Assembly (NCBI RefSeq): GCF_030409325.1
Contig: NZ_JAUFPR010000002.1
Span: forward strand, 2,356,001 to 2,420,000
Source of the DNA: Mucilaginibacter aquaedulcis
GTDB taxonomy: Bacteria; Bacteroidota; Bacteroidia; Sphingobacteriales; Sphingobacteriaceae
Length of the DNA stretch: 64,000 bases
Direction of reading: 5' to 3'
This document shows positions 59,859-64,000 of the stretch, piece by piece. A program made the translations under genes and the position numbers. Within the stretch, counting starts at the first letter, position 1. The number at the start of each line of letters is the position of its first letter. The notes under the pieces were generated by a model. That model made no database searches. It was given only the letters and a program-made list of their open reading frames with translations, and was not told the origin of the DNA.

Positions 59859-60449
59859 ATGAATATGTTAACCGCGGCATTTGAGCATTTTGATGCTTAC
59901 AACAAAAAAGATCCCAACACCTTTACCTGGAACGGGGTGGGTTATCCTCAGGAATATTTTTTGGCCGTTAAATTACATGATTGGGTTAAAGAACTCGATG
60001 CGAATGCCGGCGAAGAATTATTGCTTGCTTCCAGGAGCCAGCACATTGGCCGCTGGGAAATACCCCGCAGCACCTATCCTGAAGGAAGGGAAGCCTACCT
60101 GAAGTGGCGCAAAGATCTTGCTCAATATCACGCTGAAAAGGCAGCAGCAATCATGGAAAACGTAGGTTATTCGACCGACCAAATTGCGCGTGTAAAACAA
60201 ATACTCCTAAAACAAAAACTCAAGGTTGACCATGATGTACAGACTATAGAAAACGCCCTTTGCCTTGTTTTTCTTCAGTTTCAATATGAGGATTTCCATC
60301 CTAAATACGAAGCCGACAAAGTGATCAACATCCTTAAAAAATCATTATTAAAAATGGATGCACATGGCCATAGCTTTGCCCTTGGTTTAAATTACTCTGA
60401 AAAAGGGATGTATTATATACAGGAGGCTCTAAAGCTTATGAAAAAATAA
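59859..60449 (+). CDS. DUF4202 family protein
   Basis: The 196-residue protein matches DUF4202: FEHFDAYNKKDPNTFTWNG near the start, SRSQHIGRWEIPRSTYPEG with the conserved His, and YLKWRKDLAQYHAEKAAAIM. The family is helical and resembles HD-domain proteins, with His/Asp residues that could bind metal (KVDHDVQTIENALCLVF). The function is unknown. It is probably a chromosomal core gene. Confidence 0.88.
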   Translation: MNMLTAAFEHFDAYNKKDPNTFTWNGVGYPQEYFLAVKLHDWVKELDANAGEELLLASRSQHIGRWEIPRSTYPEGREAYLKWRKDLAQYHAEKAAAIMENVGYSTDQIARVKQILLKQKLKVDHDVQTIENALCLVFLQFQYEDFHPKYEADKVINILKKSLLKMDAHGHSFALGLNYSEKGMYYIQEALKLMKK

Positions 60450-60543
60450 GTATCCCGGGTAACAATCTGCTTACTTTACACAACCACAAGCTTTATAGTC
60501 AAACAATTAGGCGTTTCGATACTTTAATGTTAAATTAACAGAA

Positions 60544-63006
60544 ATGCCTAAGTGGGTTAAAATAATATTAAAAATTGCCGGTGGCGCTATAGCTTTTGTT
60601 ATAGTAGCATTTATTGCCGTAACCGCTTATGTGATATTTAATAAACAAAAAGTACTCAAACTAATCACTACTGAGCTTAATAAGAATATTAACGGCACCC
60701 TGAGCATCGGCGCACTTGACCCAACTTTTTTCAGAGGGTTTCCTGGCGTATCGGTGTTGTTAAAAGATGTATCATTAAAGGATAAACTTTGGGCAAATCA
60801 TCACCATACCCTTCTTGATGCTCATAATCTATATGTATCGGTAAATATGATGGCATTACTTAAAGGCACGGTTGATATTGATAAAATTGAGATCAGCAAT
60901 GCCAATATTGATCTGTTTACTGATAGTACCGGCTACAGCAATACCGCAGTTTTTAAAAGCAGCAATAAAGACAACCCACAACCTAAAGATAAGAGCAACT
61001 CTTCAACCCAGATTAAACGCTTTGAGCTGAATAATGTAAATTTTGCCGTTGACGATAGGAAAGCATATAAACTATTTCAATTTCAGGTTCATGATGTATC
61101 CGGAAAAATGGATTATCCATCTGCCGGTTGGAACGCGCATTTGCAATTAAAAACATTGGTAAAAAGCTTCTCTTTTAATACAAAACGGGGCAGTTTCATG
61201 AAAAACAAACTTCTGGATGGCCCATTTGATATTCATTTTAACAATAAAAATAAGCTAATCATCGTCGACCCTAATAAACTGCATATTGGTGATGATGTTT
61301 TTACTATTGGCGGTAAATTTAACCTGGCAAAAGACCCCGTTGATTTTACACTGAATATTGCCGATGATCATATTTTGTGGACAAGTGCCGCCAACCTGCT
61401 TGCGCCAAACATCACCAAAAGCCTTAATATGTTTAACATTGATGACCCTATTGCCGTAACCTGCGACCTCAACGGTAGCTTTGGCGGTGGCGGCGACCCA
61501 CTAATATACGTAACGGCCAAAGTAGAAAACAACAGAGTTACTACCCCGGGGGGCAAAATTGATAATGCAAGTTTTAATGGCATATTCTCCAATAACTATA
61601 TTAACGGTAAAGGATTAGGTGATGATAATTCAGTTATTAAGTTGTATCATTTTAACGGCAGCTATAAAGAACTTCCATTTGCTGTTGATACCGCTTTTAT
61701 TAATAACCTGAACACTCCTGTTGCTACAGGTATATTTAAATCGCACTTTGATGTGAGCAAGCTTAACCAGGTAATTGGCGAGCAGAGTCTTAAATTCACA
61801 AAAGGAACTGCGGATCTTAAACTCGCATACCGTGCCGATCTTGTGAATTACAAACTCAACAAACCGGTTTTAAATGGTATTGTTAATATTAAAAATGCCG
61901 ATGTAAGTTATTTGCCCCGCAACCTTAATTTTAAAAACACAGGCATATCCCTCAAATTCACTAAAACCGATCTGCTGATTGATAACATCCGGATGCAAAG
62001 CGGCAATAGCATCGTATATATGTCAGGGCGGGTGAATAACTTTTTGAACCTATACTACACCGATCCGGAAAAAATATTGATCAGCTGGCAAATAAGGAGT
62101 CCGCAATTACATATAGCCGAATTTTTAGGCTTTTTAAATGCCCGCAAAAGCGAGGCGCCCCCCAAAGGAAGTAAGGTTAATATAAATAACCAGCTTAATA
62201 CGGCCTTTGATAAAGGCAAAGCTGAGTTGCACTTGCGTGTTGCCAAGGTTTACTATAAAAAATTCCTGGCAACCGATGCCACTGCCGATCTGTTACTGGC
62301 CGATAACAGCATAAAGGTGCAAAATGTAAGCGTAAAACATGCCGGTGGTTCATTAAAACTGGCGGGAAACATAACGCAGAATGGTGCTGTAAATAACTTT
62401 TTACTTAACACCCAGGTTGATAACGTGAACGTAAGCAACTTTTTTTATTCGTTCAATAATTTTGGCTTGCAAAGCTTTACCTATAAAAACCTGAGGGGAT
62501 TTCTTTCGGCACAGGCACATATTACCGGGAGTATAAACAGCGAGGGCAACCTGGTGCCCAAATCAATCAATGGAGTTACTACTATTGATCTGAAAAAAGG
62601 CGCATTAATTAAATTTGAACCTATACAAAGTGTTGGCAAATTCGCGTTTCCTTTTCGTGATCTGGATAACATTACTTTTTCAAACCTTACCGGGCGGTTT
62701 GATATTGCAGGCGATAAAATAAATATCAGCCCCATGCAAATTAATTCCAGCGTACTTAATATGGATGTGGCGGGTGTATATTCTCTATCAAAAGGCACCA
62801 ATATAGCTTTAGATATACCTCTTCGTAACCCCAAGAAGGACACGGCCATTGTTGATAAAACTGAACGAAATAAAAAGCGCATGCGCGGCATAGTATTGCA
62901 TATATTAGCTACTGATGGCGACGATGGCAAAATCAAGATAAAATGGAACAAAAACAGACCAAAAAAAGACAGCCCTGTTGAAGAGGCTGCTGAAGTTAAA
63001 CAATAA
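60544..63006 (+). CDS. AsmA-family protein
   Basis: The 820-residue protein has one N-terminal membrane helix (IILKIAGGAIAFVIVAFIAVTAYVIF) and then the AsmA start domain (NINGTLSIGALDPTFFRGFP, GVSVLLKDVSLKD, LYVSVNMMALLKGTVDIDKI). The C-terminal AsmA_2-like domain includes VDNVNVSNFFYSFNNFGLQS and ISPMQINSSVLNMDVAGVYS. Members form long beta-groove bridges in the periplasm and are linked to phospholipid transport to the outer membrane. It ends in a charged tail. It has about 95 bases before it and 300 after it. Confidence 0.87.
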   Translation: MPKWVKIILKIAGGAIAFVIVAFIAVTAYVIFNKQKVLKLITTELNKNINGTLSIGALDPTFFRGFPGVSVLLKDVSLKDKLWANHHHTLLDAHNLYVSVNMMALLKGTVDIDKIEISNANIDLFTDSTGYSNTAVFKSSNKDNPQPKDKSNSSTQIKRFELNNVNFAVDDRKAYKLFQFQVHDVSGKMDYPSAGWNAHLQLKTLVKSFSFNTKRGSFMKNKLLDGPFDIHFNNKNKLIIVDPNKLHIGDDVFTIGGKFNLAKDPVDFTLNIADDHILWTSAANLLAPNITKSLNMFNIDDPIAVTCDLNGSFGGGGDPLIYVTAKVENNRVTTPGGKIDNASFNGIFSNNYINGKGLGDDNSVIKLYHFNGSYKELPFAVDTAFINNLNTPVATGIFKSHFDVSKLNQVIGEQSLKFTKGTADLKLAYRADLVNYKLNKPVLNGIVNIKNADVSYLPRNLNFKNTGISLKFTKTDLLIDNIRMQSGNSIVYMSGRVNNFLNLYYTDPEKILISWQIRSPQLHIAEFLGFLNARKSEAPPKGSKVNINNQLNTAFDKGKAELHLRVAKVYYKKFLATDATADLLLADNSIKVQNVSVKHAGGSLKLAGNITQNGAVNNFLLNTQVDNVNVSNFFYSFNNFGLQSFTYKNLRGFLSAQAHITGSINSEGNLVPKSINGVTTIDLKKGALIKFEPIQSVGKFAFPFRDLDNITFSNLTGRFDIAGDKINISPMQINSSVLNMDVAGVYSLSKGTNIALDIPLRNPKKDTAIVDKTERNKKRMRGIVLHILATDGDDGKIKIKWNKNRPKKDSPVEEAAEVKQ

Positions 63007-63309
63007 ACAATGGTTAAAAAAACATAACTGCAAATAGCTGTATTTTTGACACAATAATGGCATTGAAATGCGTATCTTTGTGCATCCATTTAAGAGATCA
63101 TATATTGATTAAACATTTATTGGTTACTAACACCACGCTTCGTTCAGCATTAATTGCATTATCCAACCCTCGTAACAATCCCGGGTACAGAAAGAAAAGA
63201 TCACCGAAGCAAAGTTTAATTTAATTTATTTTTTATTACCGCCTGGTTAAACCAACCAGACATATTCTTATCGGACTGTTATTAGCTTGAAAAAAATCTA
63301 TTCAAAAAA
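63007..63309. other. intergenic region before the primary sigma factor gene
   Basis: No gene was found. It holds a candidate promoter with TATCTTTG at 63073-63080 and a long leader of about 220 bases, which may carry regulatory structure; no classical riboswitch motif was recognised. Confidence 0.5.
63046..63080 (+). promoter_or_regulatory. candidate promoter of the primary sigma factor gene
   Basis: TTG (63046-63048, in TTTTTG) and TATCTTTG (63073-63080) are 24 bases apart, slightly more than usual. The -7 box is a perfect TAnnTTTG. Confidence 0.45.
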
Positions 63310-64000
63310 ATGAGACAACTTAAAATATCCCAATCCATTACCAACCGCGAGTCTCAGTCGCTTGAAAAGTATTTGCATGAAATAGGTAAAGTGGATTTAA
63401 TCAGCGCGCAGGAAGAAGTGATCCTGGCACAAAAGATTCGTGAGGGCGACCAGGCTGCATTGGAAAGGTTAACAAAAACTAACCTTCGCTTTGTGGTATC
63501 AGTAGCTAAACAATATCAAAACCAGGGCCTTACTCTTGGTGACCTTATAAACGAAGGAAACTTAGGTTTAATTAAAGCGGCAAAACGTTTTGACGAAACC
63601 AAAGGTTTTAAATTCATTTCATACGCTGTATGGTGGATCCGTCAGTCAATATTATCTGCCGTGGCCGAGCAATCACGTATTGTACGCTTACCTTTAAACC
63701 AAATAGGTTCATTAAGTAAGATACATAAAGCCGCTTCAAAATTGGAGCAGGAATTTGAACGCCAGCCAACACCTGAAGAACTTGCCGAAGATCTGGAAAT
63801 ATCTGTTGATAAAATTTCTGATTCACTGAGCAATGCTGGTCGTCAAATATCAATGGATGCTCCGTTTATACAAGGTGAAGAAAACACTTTGCTTGATGTA
63901 CTGCAAAGTACGGATGCGGCTACTGATACTGAACTGATGACTGATTCATTATCTCAGGAAATCAAACGTTCATTAAGCATACTTGCTGAGCGCGACCGCG
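63310..64000 (+). CDS. rpoD: RNA polymerase primary sigma factor RpoD, N-terminal part
   Basis: The gene starts [21 protein letters not shown] and runs off the window. It lacks region 1.1 as in all Bacteroidota. Region 1.2 is visible ([20 protein letters not shown]), then region 2 ([55 protein letters not shown]) and region 3 ([39 protein letters not shown]). Region 4 lies outside. It is the housekeeping sigma factor that reads the TTTG / TAnnTTTG promoters of the window. The surrounding genes at 59859 onward look like ordinary core genome. Confidence 0.95.
   Translation, partial: MRQLKISQSITNRESQSLEKYLHEIGKVDLISAQEEVILAQKIREGDQAALERLTKTNLRFVVSVAKQYQNQGLTLGDLINEGNLGLIKAAKRFDETKGFKFISYAVWWIRQSILSAVAEQSRIVRLPLNQIGSLSKIHKAASKLEQEFERQPTPEELAEDLEISVDKISDSLSNAGRQISMDAPFIQGEENTLLDVLQSTDAATDTELMTDSLSQEIKRSLSILAERDR

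Noticed and set aside
62481..63089. 202-codon minus-strand reading frame opposite the end of the AsmA gene
   Set aside because: It is the antisense of a well-supported AsmA domain and its product has no family features.

Overview
The window looks like a Bacteroidota chromosome, most likely Sphingobacteriaceae (Mucilaginibacter/Pedobacter-like). This rests on the following: a short primary sigma factor of the Bacteroidota type at the right edge, an UpxY-type NusG paralogue, ECF sigma/FecR signalling with an STN domain, several promoters of the TTTG / TAnnTTTG type, lipoproteins with short LxxC boxes, and AT-rich intergenic DNA. No SusC/SusD pair, insertion sequence, rRNA, intact tRNA or CRISPR array was seen.

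Left part (1-11.2 kb). The end of a glycerophosphodiesterase gene is followed by a secreted clan GH-A-like glycosidase lipoprotein and a kelch + DNRLRE lipoprotein. Then comes a compact four-gene operon: an ECF-like sigma factor, a membrane TPR protein that is probably its anti-sigma factor, a subtilase, and a TPR-CHAT (caspase-like) protease. The pairing of two unrelated proteases under a dedicated sigma factor makes this the best candidate for an undescribed regulated-proteolysis or conflict system. A small lipoprotein and an HTH regulator follow. The DNA upstream of the regulator is packed with inverted repeats.

Centre (11.5-41.2 kb, all on the minus strand). This is a large exopolysaccharide/capsule locus. 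It starts with Wza and Wzc, then UpxY, a nucleotide-sugar dehydrogenase, Wzx, aminotransferases, glycosyltransferases, a deacetylase, a PglC-like initiating phosphoglycosyltransferase, a Wzy-like polymerase, an AsnB-type amidotransferase and several unusual decorating enzymes. It ends with a CapD/PglF-like dehydratase. A uronate 4-epimerase and a PL1 pectate lyase are embedded in it, suggesting a galacturonate-type acidic polymer that the cell can also cut. The N-terminal domain of the lyase exists again as a separate small lipoprotein.

Regulatory block (41.7-47.8 kb). A REC-Crp fusion regulator, a PAS-AraC regulator, a PAP2 phosphatase, an OmpR/histidine-kinase pair and a CHAD protein lie here.

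Signalling block (48-53.3 kb). An ECF sigma/FecR pair is flanked by two paralogous outer-envelope proteins built from AGxxN-type repeats. One carries an STN signalling domain without a TonB receptor. A hairpin-forming interspersed repeat separates the convergent genes.

Right part (53.4-64 kb). A DUF488 protein overlaps a small 2Fe-2S ferredoxin. Two ClC chloride channels alternate with two Fnr-like regulators that carry a probable iron-sulphur ligand set. Directly after the second ClC stop codon lies the 3' 60 nt of a tRNA-Arg(UCU) gene without its 5' half, a likely integration scar. DUF4202, AsmA and the primary sigma factor follow.
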